A stretch of 64,000 bases of DNA from Bacillus sp. NEB1478. GTDB taxonomy: Bacteria > Bacillota > Bacilli > Bacillales > Fictibacillaceae. The notes below the pieces were generated by a model that did no database searches, was not told the DNA's origin, and was given only the letters and a program-made list of their open reading frames with translations. This document shows positions 50,409 to 61,167 of the stretch, in pieces (positions within the stretch are counted from its first letter, which is position 1; each line of letters opens with the position of its first letter). The position numbers and the translations under genes were made by a program. The stretch is from assembly GCF_031582965.1 (NCBI RefSeq), contig NZ_CP134049.1, positions 1,798,001 to 1,862,000 on the forward strand. Reading direction: 5' to 3'.

Positions 50409-51767
50409 TTATATAAAACTAATTTTTTTCGCTAAGAGTTCCTGTATGCCTTCACCGATTTTCTTAACACCTATGCTGATTTGATAATCTTCTACCTGTG
50501 ACACACTGAGCCGAATTCTATTTTCCGTTCGATACGGAGGGAGATACATATTCGTAGCATCTTGAACAAGAACATTATTTTTCTTTAGATGGCAGGCAAG
50601 ATGTGCAGCTTTCATTCTTTCTGGCAGTTTGATAGTTGAATAGAAACCGGATTCTCCTCCTGAAAAGGATGTACCTTTAGCCAAGTGATCCAGATAGGCT
50701 TGTTTTAAAATAGTTCCTTTCTTTTTGTATTGTTTTCTTAACTTTTGAATATGAGTATAGTACATTCCGCTTTCTAAATAGATTTCCAATGCGCCCTGTG
50801 TTAAAACGGGTGTGTGGACATCAGCTGCAAATTTTGCCTTTGTGAAGCTTTCGACCATCGAATCCGGCAAAACAGCAGTTCCAAGCCTTAATCCCGGAAG
50901 AAGGACTTTGGAGAAGCTTTTCGTATAGATAACCCTGCCAGAAGGATCGTATGCAAACATCGGATCTGCCTTTCTTCTTGTATCTAAATCCCCCATATAA
51001 TCATCCTCAATAATATACACGTTATACTTTTGTGCTAATTCTACTATTCTCTTTTTCTCGTCATTAGAATAACTGTAGCCGGTCGGGTTCTGGAATCTCG
51101 AGACCGTGTAAAAGAATTTGATGTCTCTGTTTCTGAATATCTCTTCCAAAAGAGCTAGGTCGATTCCTCGATCTGTCACTTCTACGCCAATATATTTTAA
51201 TCTTTTAGACAAAATAGAATCAATAAAACTAAAATGGGTGGGCTGTTCAACACAAATTTCTTCTTTCCCGTTTGGAAAAGGAAGAGAGGCAAGGAGATCT
51301 AGAGCTTGTTGAGAGCCTGTTACAACAGCAATTCTTCCTGGAGGAGCAAAAACTTGAAGGTCTTGCAGCTGTTTGGAAAGCTGATGGCGTAATGTGGTTA
51401 AACCCAGAGGCTCAGAATATTGAAACATTTTTTCTTTATAAAGCTCGATAGCCTGATTCATACAATGCTGATAATCACGGTACGGCATTTTGCTGCTGTC
51501 AGGTCCAGCAGATGAAAAATCAATAAGATCAGATAGGAGTCCATTAACTTTGGATGAAGTTCCAACATGAAAATAACCGCTCTTTGGAACAGTGTATATT
51601 CTGTGTTCTTTTTCTAGCTCTGCATAAGCTTTAATAATTGAATTGATGCTGCACCTAAGTTCTTTTGACATTACTCGGACAGAGGGGAGTTTCCCGCCGG
51701 GTAATATTCGTCCATCCTCAAATCTTCTTTCGATTTCCTTTTTGATTTCTTCATATTTCGTAAGCAT
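50409..51767 (-). CDS. MocR/PdxR-type regulator (GntR HTH plus aminotransferase domain)
   Basis: The 452-residue protein has a GntR winged helix (about 1-70; GGKLPSVRVMSKELRCSINS) and a fold-type I aminotransferase-like domain with FQNPTGYSYS, EDDYMGDL and the PLP-lysine region YTKSFSKVLLPGLRLG. MocR proteins use PLP or a derived ligand to control amino-acid, GABA or PLP genes. The class D beta-lactamase gene is divergent, 142 bases away, and is a candidate target. Confidence 0.93.
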   Translation of the reverse strand: MLTKYEEIKKEIERRFEDGRILPGGKLPSVRVMSKELRCSINSIIKAYAELEKEHRIYTVPKSGYFHVGTSSKVNGLLSDLIDFSSAGPDSSKMPYRDYQHCMNQAIELYKEKMFQYSEPLGLTTLRHQLSKQLQDLQVFAPPGRIAVVTGSQQALDLLASLPFPNGKEEICVEQPTHFSFIDSILSKRLKYIGVEVTDRGIDLALLEEIFRNRDIKFFYTVSRFQNPTGYSYSNDEKKRIVELAQKYNVYIIEDDYMGDLDTRRKADPMFAYDPSGRVIYTKSFSKVLLPGLRLGTAVLPDSMVESFTKAKFAADVHTPVLTQGALEIYLESGMYYTHIQKLRKQYKKKGTILKQAYLDHLAKGTSFSGGESGFYSTIKLPERMKAAHLACHLKKNNVLVQDATNMYLPPYRTENRIRLSVSQVEDYQISIGVKKIGEGIQELLAKKISFI

Positions 51768-51909
51768 ATTTTGTTCGCTCCTTTATTTCTGTATGGGTAC
51801 AGACCTGAAAAACGAAGCTTTAAGTAATTTATGATGCTGCTTATAGTATAAGGTAACAAAAGCGAGTATTGCATAATGAGATATTCCTATTAAAAAAGGA
51901 GGATGAAAG

Positions 51910-52698
51910 ATGAAGATTTTAAGAATAGCAGCACTACTATTATTTACGTTTGTTTTGATTTTTTCTGGGACAGGTGTATCAGACGCCAAGCAGCAAACAA
52001 AGGATTTAGAGATTGAAGGGCTTTTTAAAGGTAAAGAAGGCACAATGGTACTGAAAAATCTTAAAAATAACAAGACATACGTATATAACGCAAATAGAAG
52101 TAAAGAAAGACTTACGCCGGAATCTACGTATAAAGTACCGAATGCATTAATCGGTCTGCAAACAAATGCTGTTAGAGATGAATATGAAGTGAAGAGATGG
52201 GATGGAGTGGTAAGAGATTTTGAAACATGGAACCGCGATCATTCATTAGCCTCTGCGATGAGAGAGTCCGCCATTTGGTTTTATCAAGATATGGCAAGGG
52301 ACATCGGAGAAACAAACATGCAAGATTACGTAAATAAAATAGAATATGGCAATAAAGATATATCCGGAGGTATTGATGCATTCTGGCTGGACAGTTCGCT
52401 TAAGATTTCTGCTGTTGAACAAATGAGATTTATGGAAAGGCTTGTAAAGGAAAAGCTGCCATTTGAAGAAAAACATCAAAAAACAGTGAAGAGAATGATG
52501 ATTCAGGATGATAAGGATAGCTATGTCCTGCACGGGAAAACCGGAACAAGATTGTCCGATTTCGGGCTTGGATGGTATATCGGATTTGTTGAGACGAAAA
52601 AAGAAACATGGGTCTTTGCGGTAAATATTGATGGAAGCGGAACTGAAGCTAAAAATATTGCCATTGAGACGTTAAAAAAACAACATGTTATAAAATAA
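51910..52698 (+). CDS. Class D (OXA-type) beta-lactamase
   Basis: The 262-residue precursor has a signal peptide (about 1-26, ending VSDA) and the class D active-site motifs STYK (72-75), SAI (120-122, in place of SAV), YGN (146-148) and KTG (210-212). The LSDFGLGWYIGFVE strand is also typical. It resembles chromosomal Bacillus class D enzymes such as YbxI/BSD-1, which hydrolyse penicillins weakly. AAAGGAGG precedes the ATG. No lipobox Cys is present, so it is probably released. Function as resistance is inferred. Confidence 0.9.
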   Translation: MKILRIAALLLFTFVLIFSGTGVSDAKQQTKDLEIEGLFKGKEGTMVLKNLKNNKTYVYNANRSKERLTPESTYKVPNALIGLQTNAVRDEYEVKRWDGVVRDFETWNRDHSLASAMRESAIWFYQDMARDIGETNMQDYVNKIEYGNKDISGGIDAFWLDSSLKISAVEQMRFMERLVKEKLPFEEKHQKTVKRMMIQDDKDSYVLHGKTGTRLSDFGLGWYIGFVETKKETWVFAVNIDGSGTEAKNIAIETLKKQHVIK

Positions 52699-52882
52699 AG
52701 ATGTGAATCAAACGAATAAACAATAACTCTTTTAGTGGTTGTTTATTTTGGAGGAATAATATAAATGATGTCGAACAAGTTCTCATAAGGTGTATTTATA
52801 TTATTAAACGAAAACTATATTTAACAAAAGGTATTACCGTGTATCTAAATTCGATTTTAAAAAATTCAAGGTGGAGAGGGGC

Positions 52883-53533
52883 ATGAAATTGAAAAACAAA
52901 ATAAGAGCGATTAACAAACCAGATCTCCCTTTTCATTTAGATATACTTGAGATTGATAAGGTTATGGATGGGTCTTCGTACGAAATGGGAAAGCTTGAAT
53001 CAACAAATGGTACTATGAATGCCAAGAACGTTCGTTTCAGTGAAGTTCACATAAAAGGTGTTAACTTTGGAGAGGGACAATTGCCCTTTTCAACATGGCT
53101 TGATGTCATCTTTGAAAAATGTGATCTATCAAATGTGAAATTAAAGGGTGCACGATTTAACCGTGTCGAGTTTAGAGAGTGCAAACTGGTTGGTGTGGAT
53201 TTTGATGAAGCGATTATGCGAGATGTTCAATTTATTGACTGTCCGGCCCCGTATTCCTTGTTTAATTTGACAGATCTTGGAGATGTTCGATTTGATGATT
53301 GTTTGCTAAAAGAAGCTAATTTTATTGAGGCAACATTCGACAATGTACAATTTGGAGCTTCAGCCATTCAAGAAGTACAGTTCTCTGACACATCATTAAG
53401 AAATGTAGATCTTAGCCAATGTCAATTTACATTTATACATGTAAAGGAAGATGATCTGAGAGGCGCTATCATTTCACCTGAACAGGCAATTACTTTAATT
53501 GAAGTGTTTGGATTAGAAGTGAAGCACGATTAA
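52883..53533 (+). CDS. Pentapeptide-repeat protein
   Basis: The 216-residue protein consists of pentapeptide-type repeats with the A(N/D)LXX spacing (for example FEKCDLSNVKLKGARFNRVE, CKLVGVDFDEAIMRDVQFID, LLKEANFIEATFDNVQF). These predict a right-handed beta-helix. Some family members mimic DNA and protect gyrase, but most have no known role. The repeat is irregular, so a Qnr-like role is not claimed. ATG 52883 follows GGAGAGGGG. Confidence 0.85.
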   Translation: MKLKNKIRAINKPDLPFHLDILEIDKVMDGSSYEMGKLESTNGTMNAKNVRFSEVHIKGVNFGEGQLPFSTWLDVIFEKCDLSNVKLKGARFNRVEFRECKLVGVDFDEAIMRDVQFIDCPAPYSLFNLTDLGDVRFDDCLLKEANFIEATFDNVQFGASAIQEVQFSDTSLRNVDLSQCQFTFIHVKEDDLRGAIISPEQAITLIEVFGLEVKHD

Positions 53534-53558
53534 GAAGTGATTAGTCCTGTGCAAACAA

Positions 53559-53598
53559 AAAAGCTGACTCGAAATGTTGACGAGCCAGCTTTTCTATT
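53559..53598. terminator. Bidirectional terminator
   Basis: AAAAGCTG-CTCG and CGAG-AGCTTTT pair between the pentapeptide gene and the convergent metY gene. Confidence 0.8.
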
Positions 53599-53606
53599 TT
53601 TTATTG

Positions 53607-54938
<1,332 letters not shown>

Positions 54939-54986
54939 TTATCATGAAATGACATGATTTCAATTTTCAAATTACTTAGAGCCAAC

Positions 54987-55140
54987 AAAAAGGACCTCTT
55001 CCAAAAGAAGAGGTCCGTAATACATAAGAATCGGGCTCTCATCTTTCAGAACAAAAGTAGTTCTGCTGAAATTAGCACCATGCATGTCTGCTGGTTGCTG
55101 GGCTTCATAGGGTCAGTCCCTCCGCCTCTCTGGATAAGAA
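54987..55140 (-). promoter_or_regulatory. SAM-I (S-box) riboswitch of metY
   Basis: On the minus strand it has CTTATCCAGAGAGGCGGAGG, GACTGACCCTATGAAGCCC, GGCAACC-type CAGCAACC, GGTGCTAATTTC and GATGAGAG, the conserved S-box blocks. A GGACCTCTTC-GAAGAGGTCC terminator (54991-55016) with a T tail follows. Confidence 0.95.
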
Positions 55141-55183
55141 AAATATGAAAATTGATTTAAATATCATCTTACATACCTCATAC

Positions 55184-56098
55184 TCAATAGTCAACAGAAT
55201 TTTTTAAAAAATTTGTTTTTTTGTTTTGAGCCCTTGTTTCTTCCTTGCCTTTTTTGATTGATAGGAAGATCCCGCCTATCCAACTTACAATTAGAACAGT
55301 ATATAGCGTATAGGAAGACTCAGGTGAGACATGGAATGTATTCAGCAGTACTTTTAAGTTTGTTAAAATAATGAACCCTCCAACAAATACACCTAGTATG
55401 TGTGAGGGAATGATTCTAACAAGCCATGCTGCAATTGGAGCAGCAATTAATCCTCCGATCATAAGTGACACAACCCAAATCCATTGCACTTGAGCCCAGC
55501 CTAATGAGATGAAAAACCCGATTGAGGCTGAAACCGCTACTGCAAATTCACTCGTGTCTACAGAACCGATCACTTTTCGCGTTGTCATTCCATCTTTTGT
55601 CATCAGGACCGGGGTTGTTACAGGACCCCAGCCGCCTCCACCTGTCGCATCTAAAAATCCTGCAAGAAGTCCTAGCGGTACCAATTGTTTTTTTGTGAAG
55701 GGTTTGTTTTCTGGCTGATTTTGTTTCTTATTTTGTTTAAAAAGAAATCGGTAAAGAATATAAACCCCTAATGTGATTAGAAATATGGAAATGTAGGGTT
55801 TAATTAATTCACCAGGTATGCTGCTTAAGAAGCATGCACCGAGAAAGGCACCTATTGAACCCGGTATAATGAGTCGATAAACGATTTGACGGTCAACGTT
55901 TCCGAATTTAATATGGGATACACCCGATGCAGCAGTTGTGACTACTTCTGCTAAGTGAACGGAAGCTGATGCTGCCGCAGGAGCAATCCCGAACACTAAT
56001 AACAATGTGGTGGATGTAACGCCATAAGCCATTCCTAAGGCTCCATCAATTAATTGTGCAATAAGTCCGATAAGCGCTAAAACTATTAACTTTTTCAT
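55184..56098 (-). CDS. TauE/SafE-type anion transporter
   Basis: The 304-residue protein has about eight helices and the TauE/SafE signatures GALGMAYG near the start and GGWGPVTTPVL in the middle. It probably moves sulfite, sulfonate or a similar anion, either in or out. Its position beside the sulfate-assimilation operon supports a sulfur anion. ATG 56098 follows AAGGAGGAG. An intrinsic terminator lies in its 5' leader, which suggests transcription attenuation. Confidence 0.85.
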   Translation of the reverse strand: MKKLIVLALIGLIAQLIDGALGMAYGVTSTTLLLVFGIAPAAASASVHLAEVVTTAASGVSHIKFGNVDRQIVYRLIIPGSIGAFLGACFLSSIPGELIKPYISIFLITLGVYILYRFLFKQNKKQNQPENKPFTKKQLVPLGLLAGFLDATGGGGWGPVTTPVLMTKDGMTTRKVIGSVDTSEFAVAVSASIGFFISLGWAQVQWIWVVSLMIGGLIAAPIAAWLVRIIPSHILGVFVGGFIILTNLKVLLNTFHVSPESSYTLYTVLIVSWIGGIFLSIKKGKEETRAQNKKTNFLKNSVDY

Positions 56099-56116
56099 GA
56101 TCTCCTCCTTGAAAAA

Positions 56117-56150
56117 CAAAAAAGGCTCTCAACGGTTTCGTTAAGAGCCT
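56117..56150 (-). terminator. Leader terminator of the TauE/SafE gene
   Basis: On the minus strand AAGGCTCTTAACG and CGTTGAGAGCCTT pair and are followed by TTTTTGTTTTTC, only about ten bases before the ribosome binding site of the transporter gene. Confidence 0.75.
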
Positions 56151-56179
56151 TCGGTTTTCCGATCAGCATTTGGTTTTAA

Positions 56180-56223
56180 TTTTAATTATTACTATATGAT
56201 TTATCGGGATAACATGTCAACGA
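56180..56223 (-). promoter_or_regulatory. Putative sigma-A promoter of the TauE/SafE gene
   Basis: On the minus strand TTGACA is followed after 18 bases by TATAGT. The leader from here to the start codon is about 80 bases and contains the terminator at 56117-56150. Confidence 0.6.
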
Positions 56224-56312
56224 TTCATATGATTTTATTTTGAAAAGAAAGAATAATTAAAAAAAGGTCTTGATATCATGTGAATATGTTGTTATGATTT
56301 TAAAAAATTAAA

Positions 56313-56466
56313 CTTATCAAGAGTGGTGAAGGGATCTGGCCCGATGAAACCCGGCAACCTGCTATGCAGTAAGGTGCTAACTCCAGCAGAATGTTTACAC
56401 ATTTTGGAAGATAAGGTAATACGCTTACCTCCACTATCTTTCCGAAATGGAAAGGTTTTTTATTTT
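56313..56466 (+). promoter_or_regulatory. SAM-I (S-box) riboswitch upstream of yezD-cysH
   Basis: CTTATCAAGAGTGGTGAAGG, GGCCCGATGAAACCCGGCAA and AAGGTGCTAACTCC are canonical, and P1 closes with GATAAG (56410-56415). An antiterminator can form from GGAAGATA and TATCTTTCC around GGTAATACGCTTACC. The competing terminator is CTTTCC-GAAAT-GGAAAG plus T6. Confidence 0.96.
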
Positions 56467-56515
56467 TATAGTAAAAAATCTTAACAGAGAAATTTATGGA
56501 AAGGGTGGTTTATAA

Positions 56516-56659
56516 GTGGCTAACGAACAAGATGAAAATGATTTTATTCCACAGTTAAAAAAAATGTTGAGCAATATTCAATTTGGATCAATTACATTAG
56601 TTGTTCAAGACGGAAAAGTCATTCAACTGGAAAAAAATGAAAAACTACGAATTAAATAA
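56516..56659 (+). CDS. yezD: YezD-like small protein (DUF2292)
   Basis: The 47-residue acidic protein has FGSITLVVQDGKVIQLEKNE, the DUF2292/YezD signature of small proteins found beside S-box or cys genes in Bacillus. Its function is unknown. It starts with GTG 56516 behind AAAGGG. It lies between the riboswitch and cysH and is followed by its own strong terminator. Confidence 0.85.
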   Translation: MANEQDENDFIPQLKKMLSNIQFGSITLVVQDGKVIQLEKNEKLRIK

Positions 56660-56681
56660 TTCGCTGACTAGAAAACTAGAG

Positions 56682-56738
56682 GCGGTTTTAACTTAGATGA
56701 AAAGGAATTCCTTTCATCTCCGTTAAAACCGTTTTTTT
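56682..56738 (+). terminator. Long hairpin terminator between yezD and cysH
   Basis: CGGTTTTAAC and GTTAAAACCG form the outer stem, GATGAAA-GGAATTCC-TTTCATC the inner one, and seven T follow. Confidence 0.85.
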
Positions 56739-56761
56739 GTTTCAAAAAAGGAGGGAGTTCG

Positions 56762-57472
56762 TTGATCACTTATGATACTTGGAAGAATCACGAACACAAT
56801 TATGATTTTGAGATAGAGAATGAAACAAAAGGCGCTTTAGATGTTTTGAGGTGGGCATATCAGCAATATGGAGATGAATTGGTATATGCGTGCAGTTTTG
56901 GAATCGAAGGAAGTGTTTTAATCGATCTCGTTCATCAAGTAAATCCAAGTGCGAAGATCACATTTTTAGATACTCATCTTCACTTTCAGGAAACTTATCA
57001 AGTGATTGAAGATGTGAAACAAAAGTACCCAACACTGCAGATTAAAATAAAACAGCCTTCATTATCCCTTGAAGAACAACTTGAACAATATGGAGAAAAT
57101 CTTTGGAGAACGGATCCTAACCAATGCTGCAAGTTAAGAAAAGTGATACCGCTCGAGGATGAACTAAATGGTGTTAAAGCGTGGTTATCTGGGCTCCGCC
57201 GAGAGCAATCACCTACGAGAAAGCATATCCAATTTGTTAATAAAGATGAGAGGTTCCATAGTGTGAAAATTTGTCCATTAATTCATTGGACGTGGAAAGA
57301 GATTTGGCGATATGCCCATAAGAATAATTTACCTTATAACAAATTACATGATAATGGCTATCCAAGCATTGGATGTGCACCTTGTACTAAAGCAGCATTA
57401 GATATAAACGATCTTCGCTCTGGGCGATGGTCCGGCCACGAAAAGCTAGAATGTGGATTACATCAAGCCTAA
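56762..57472 (+). CDS. cysH: Adenylyl-/phosphoadenylyl-sulfate reductase
   Basis: The 236-residue enzyme reduces APS or PAPS to sulfite. It has the PP-loop-like [23 protein letters not shown], and the two Cys pairs CCKLRK and CAPC that bind a [4Fe-4S] cluster and typify APS reductases. The C-terminal ECGLH carries the catalytic Cys. This supports APS-type activity with thioredoxin. TTG 56762 follows AAAGGAGGG. It is the first gene of the sulfate-assimilation operon. Confidence 0.94.
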   Translation: MITYDTWKNHEHNYDFEIENETKGALDVLRWAYQQYGDELVYACSFGIEGSVLIDLVHQVNPSAKITFLDTHLHFQETYQVIEDVKQKYPTLQIKIKQPSLSLEEQLEQYGENLWRTDPNQCCKLRKVIPLEDELNGVKAWLSGLRREQSPTRKHIQFVNKDERFHSVKICPLIHWTWKEIWRYAHKNNLPYNKLHDNGYPSIGCAPCTKAALDINDLRSGRWSGHEKLECGLHQA

Positions 57473-57499
57473 TATTCAACACAGGAGGAGAGAAATATT

Positions 57500-58705
57500 A
57501 TGACTACTATTTCTGCAATCAAGCCCCACGGTGGAAAACTTATTAACAAGTATGATCCTAACCGATCGTTTGATCACATTCAGAAGGAAATTCCGTTAGA
57601 TGCCACATCATTAAGTGATCTTGAGCTAATCGCAATTGGTGCATACAGCCCATTAACTGGTTTCTTAAATGAAGATGATTACTTTTCAGTCGTTAACGAT
57701 ATTCGTTTAGCAGACGGAACAGTCTGGAGCCTTCCGATTACTTTACCTGTTCAAAGTGAGACAGCTGCTGTTTTATCGAAAGGTGAAGAAGTGAGATTAG
57801 TGTTCGAAGGAGAAACATACGGTGTTTTGAAGGTCGGAGATGTTTTTCAGCCAGATAAACAAAGAGAAGCTGAAAAAGTCTACAAAACTTCAGATCAAGC
57901 TCATCCAGGGGTAAAAAAATTATTAGGTCGGCCATCCGTATATGTTGGCGGAGAAATCACACTTGTGAAACGAATACAGAAAAAAGCGTTCTCTGAATTT
58001 CATTTAGATCCATCAGAAAGCAGAAAAACATTTCAAGAATTAGGCTGGAAGAAAATCGTTGGCTTTCAAACGAGAAATCCTGTACATCGTGCACATGAAT
58101 ATATTCAAAAAACAGCGTTGGAGACAGTTGACGGATTGTTTCTAAATCCACTGGTCGGAGAAACGAAATCAGACGACATTCCAGCAGATGTTCGGATGGA
58201 AAGTTATCAAAAGTTACTAGAAACCTATTATCCGAAAGATCGTGTATTTTTAGCTGTATTTCCGGCAACAATGCGATATGCTGGCCCGCGAGAAGCCATT
58301 TTCCATGCGTTAGTTAGAAAGAATTTTGGCTGTACTCATTTTATCGTTGGCCGTGATCATGCAGGGGTCGGCAATTATTATGGAACGTATGAAGCGCAAG
58401 AGATTTTTACACAGTTTACTTCTGAAGAACTTGGCATCACACCCATGTTTTTTGAACATAGTTTTTATTGTACGAAATGCGAAGGTATGGCTTCTTCAAA
58501 AACGTGTCCGCATGGTCAAGATGATCGGGTAATTCTGTCGGGAACAAAAGTTAGAGAGCTTTTAAGAAATGGAGAGTTGCCTCCAAGCACGTTTAGCCGC
58601 AAAGAGGTAGTTGAGATACTAATAAATGGTTTAAAGCGTCATGAAGAAGAATCCAAATTAAAAGGAGATCAGCATGAGCATACAGCAAAATATAATTTGG
58701 CATGA
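57500..58705 (+). CDS. sat: Sulfate adenylyltransferase (ATP sulfurylase)
   Basis: The 401-residue enzyme activates sulfate with ATP to APS. It has [17 protein letters not shown] (QxRNPxHxxH), [12 protein letters not shown] and a C-terminal zinc-type [16 protein letters not shown]. Its size matches the bacterial homo-oligomeric Sat. The gene end overlaps the cysC start by 32 bases in another frame. GGAGGAG precedes the ATG. Confidence 0.97.
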   Translation: MTTISAIKPHGGKLINKYDPNRSFDHIQKEIPLDATSLSDLELIAIGAYSPLTGFLNEDDYFSVVNDIRLADGTVWSLPITLPVQSETAAVLSKGEEVRLVFEGETYGVLKVGDVFQPDKQREAEKVYKTSDQAHPGVKKLLGRPSVYVGGEITLVKRIQKKAFSEFHLDPSESRKTFQELGWKKIVGFQTRNPVHRAHEYIQKTALETVDGLFLNPLVGETKSDDIPADVRMESYQKLLETYYPKDRVFLAVFPATMRYAGPREAIFHALVRKNFGCTHFIVGRDHAGVGNYYGTYEAQEIFTQFTSEELGITPMFFEHSFYCTKCEGMASSKTCPHGQDDRVILSGTKVRELLRNGELPPSTFSRKEVVEILINGLKRHEEESKLKGDQHEHTAKYNLA

Positions 58706-59273
58706 GTCAACGATAACGAAAGATGACAGAAGAAAGCAGAATGCACATCACAGTTTTGTTCTTTGGTTCACTGGACTCTCGGGTTCAGGGAAATCTACCC
58801 TATCAAACGCCTTAGCGAAGGAACTATATGAAAGAAGAATAGGAAACTATGTATTGGATGGTGATAATATTCGAAATGGATTAAATGCAGATCTTGGTTT
58901 TTCTGATGAAGACCGCACAGAAAACATCCGCCGAATTTCCGAAGTATCAAAGCTTTTTGTGGATAATGGTACGGTAGTCTTAACTGCATTTATATCGCCT
59001 TTCTTAGAAGATAGGAAGAAAGCGAAAGAAATTGTAGGCGAGGATGAATTTATCGAAGTGTTTGTAAAATGTCCATTAGATGAGTGTGAGAAACGAGATC
59101 CAAAAGGACTTTATTTTAAAGCTAGAAATGGTGAAATTCCTGATTTCACGGGTATTGATTCCCCGTATGAAGAACCAGATCAACCGGCTTTAACGATTGA
59201 AACGAACAAACAATCTATCCCTGATTGTGTGGATACGATTATTGAGTACTTGGAACGAAGACAGCTTATTTAA
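58674..59273 (+). CDS. cysC: Adenylyl-sulfate kinase
   Basis: The 199-residue kinase phosphorylates APS to PAPS. It has the P-loop [24 protein letters not shown], the lid FGDEDRTEN-like [12 protein letters not shown] and the segment [21 protein letters not shown] upstream selects ATG 58674, inside the end of sat, so its translation is coupled to sat. Having both cysC and an APS-type CysH is common in Bacillus. Confidence 0.96.
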   Translation: MSIQQNIIWHESTITKDDRRKQNAHHSFVLWFTGLSGSGKSTLSNALAKELYERRIGNYVLDGDNIRNGLNADLGFSDEDRTENIRRISEVSKLFVDNGTVVLTAFISPFLEDRKKAKEIVGEDEFIEVFVKCPLDECEKRDPKGLYFKARNGEIPDFTGIDSPYEEPDQPALTIETNKQSIPDCVDTIIEYLERRQLI

Positions 59274-59287
59274 GAGGAGATGATAAT

Positions 59288-60916
59288 ATGGCATATGATA
59301 AATTCTGGTCGGAAAATCTAAAGCTGAATAAGACTGAACAGAAAAAACTTGTAAAAGACGGTCTCAAAATCTTTGAGGATATTCCTTATTATGCTGCGAA
59401 TGGATTCTCTTCCATTCCAAAAGAAGAATGGGATAGTTTTAAATGGGCAGGGCTATACTTGCAGCGACCAAAAGAAGATGGCTACTTTATGATGAGGATC
59501 AATGTCCCATCAGGTATTTTAAATTATGAACAGGTGAAGACATTAGCAGGTATTTGTAAGGATTACGGAAGAAGTGTTTTCGATATTACAACACGTCAGG
59601 CGATCCAGTTTCATTGGTTAACAATTGAGGAAATACCTGATATTTTTGAACGTTTAAGCGCAGTCGGACTATCGAGTGCAGGTGCATGTGGTGATATAAC
59701 AAGAAACATAATGGGGAACCCCTTAGCTGGAATCGATCCCAATGAGCTTTTTGATACTTCAGGGGTTGTGAAAGAGGTGTATGAGTTTTTTCAGCATAAT
59801 GAAGATTTCTCAAACCTGCCTAGAAAATACAAATTGTCGATTAGTACGAATGTGAAAAACAGTGCACATGCAGAAATTAATTGTGTAGCTTTCACTCCCG
59901 CTACCAAAAATATAAATGGCAAACAGGTTGCTGGGTTTCATATTAAGGTTGGCGGAGGATTATCTGCTAGACCTCATTTGGCTAAACCATTAGATCTGTT
60001 TATTGAACCTAATCAAGTAAAAGAAGTTGCAATTGCGATTACGACGATTTTCAGGGATTTTGGATACCGTGAAAAACGGCATCTCGCGAGACTTAAGTTT
60101 CTCATGGCGGACTGGGGGCCAGAGAAGTTTAAAGACAAAGTTTTGGAATATACAGGACCTCTCCCAGATAAAGGTGATGATGCGCTTACTGGATGGAATG
60201 CAGGGTATTTCTATGGTGTGCATCCACAAAAACAAGAGGGATTAAGCTACATCGGATTTAATGTACCAGTAGGCCGATTAGATGCAGATGAAGTGTTGGA
60301 AATTGCACGTATATCCGAAAAGTATGGCAATGGTGAAATCCGGACATGTAACTCACAGAACTTGATTATTCCAAATATCCCCCATGAGAATGTCCATGCT
60401 TTGCTGAAAGAGGAAGTTTTTAAACGGATTTCAATCGAACCAAGATCTTTTATTGCCTATTCAGTTTCCTGCACAGGGACTGAATACTGCAACCTGGCAT
60501 TGGTCGAAACCAAGAAACGTATGCACCGGCTTGCAGAACGACTGGATGAGCAGATTGCACTTGATGTGCCAGTTCGAATCCATATGGTTGGGTGCCCGAA
60601 TTCATGCGGACAGAGACAAATTGCAGATATCGGATTGCAAGGAGTGTTAATGCGTACAAAAGACAAAAAGATGGTTGAAGCATTTGAGATCTATGTTGGA
60701 GGAACATTAAATGAAGGTGGTAAATTCAATGAGAAATTGAAGGGTAAATTCGAGACTGGCCAATTAGACGAGGTTTTGTTTAATCTGCTCACCTTTTTTA
60801 AAGAAACGAAACTTCCTTCAGAAACTTTCTTTGACTACGTAAATAGAACCGGTCTTGACCAGCTTCAGTTAGAGCTGGATGAAATCTCTGGACGTTTAGC
60901 CGAACAAGTTTCATAA
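59288..60916 (+). CDS. Siroheme-dependent sulfite (nitrite/sulfite) reductase
   Basis: The 542-residue enzyme has the duplicated ferredoxin-type reductase fold: DITTRQAIQFHWLTIEEIPD, a second half from about residue 310, and the cluster ligands CTGTEYC and CPNSCG for the [4Fe-4S]-siroheme centre. It should reduce sulfite to sulfide with six electrons, probably from ferredoxin, since no flavoprotein subunit is encoded here. The neighbouring siroheme genes and absence of nir genes favour sulfite over nitrite. Confidence 0.9.
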   Translation: MAYDKFWSENLKLNKTEQKKLVKDGLKIFEDIPYYAANGFSSIPKEEWDSFKWAGLYLQRPKEDGYFMMRINVPSGILNYEQVKTLAGICKDYGRSVFDITTRQAIQFHWLTIEEIPDIFERLSAVGLSSAGACGDITRNIMGNPLAGIDPNELFDTSGVVKEVYEFFQHNEDFSNLPRKYKLSISTNVKNSAHAEINCVAFTPATKNINGKQVAGFHIKVGGGLSARPHLAKPLDLFIEPNQVKEVAIAITTIFRDFGYREKRHLARLKFLMADWGPEKFKDKVLEYTGPLPDKGDDALTGWNAGYFYGVHPQKQEGLSYIGFNVPVGRLDADEVLEIARISEKYGNGEIRTCNSQNLIIPNIPHENVHALLKEEVFKRISIEPRSFIAYSVSCTGTEYCNLALVETKKRMHRLAERLDEQIALDVPVRIHMVGCPNSCGQRQIADIGLQGVLMRTKDKKMVEAFEIYVGGTLNEGGKFNEKLKGKFETGQLDEVLFNLLTFFKETKLPSETFFDYVNRTGLDQLQLELDEISGRLAEQVS

Positions 60917-60933
60917 ATCAGGAGGTTAATAAT

Positions 60934-61155
60934 ATGTATTTATATCGTTTCGAAGTTACTTCAAGTTCTGAAGTGATCGATGTAGTTATTGCCGCTTCAC
61001 GAGATGAGCAGGCGTTTCAACTCGTGGAGGTTGAGCTAGAGAAGTATTTTTTAAAAGAACCTGAAATTGATGATATATCACTTTATGAAAAGAAAAAAAT
61101 AAGATCTGGAAATGGCTTTGTACTCTATGAACGGGAAACGATAGTAAACAATTAA
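60934..61155 (+). CDS. DUF3906 family small protein
   Basis: The 73-residue protein has YLYRFEVTSSSEVIDVVIAA, AFQLVEVELEKYFLKEP and SGNGFVLYERET, as in DUF3906 proteins that accompany cysH operons of Bacillus. The fold is probably ferredoxin-like and the role is unknown. AGGAGG precedes the ATG. It lies between the sulfite reductase and the siroheme genes. Confidence 0.75.
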   Translation: MYLYRFEVTSSSEVIDVVIAASRDEQAFQLVEVELEKYFLKEPEIDDISLYEKKKIRSGNGFVLYERETIVNN

Positions 61156-61167
61156 GGGGTGAGAATG

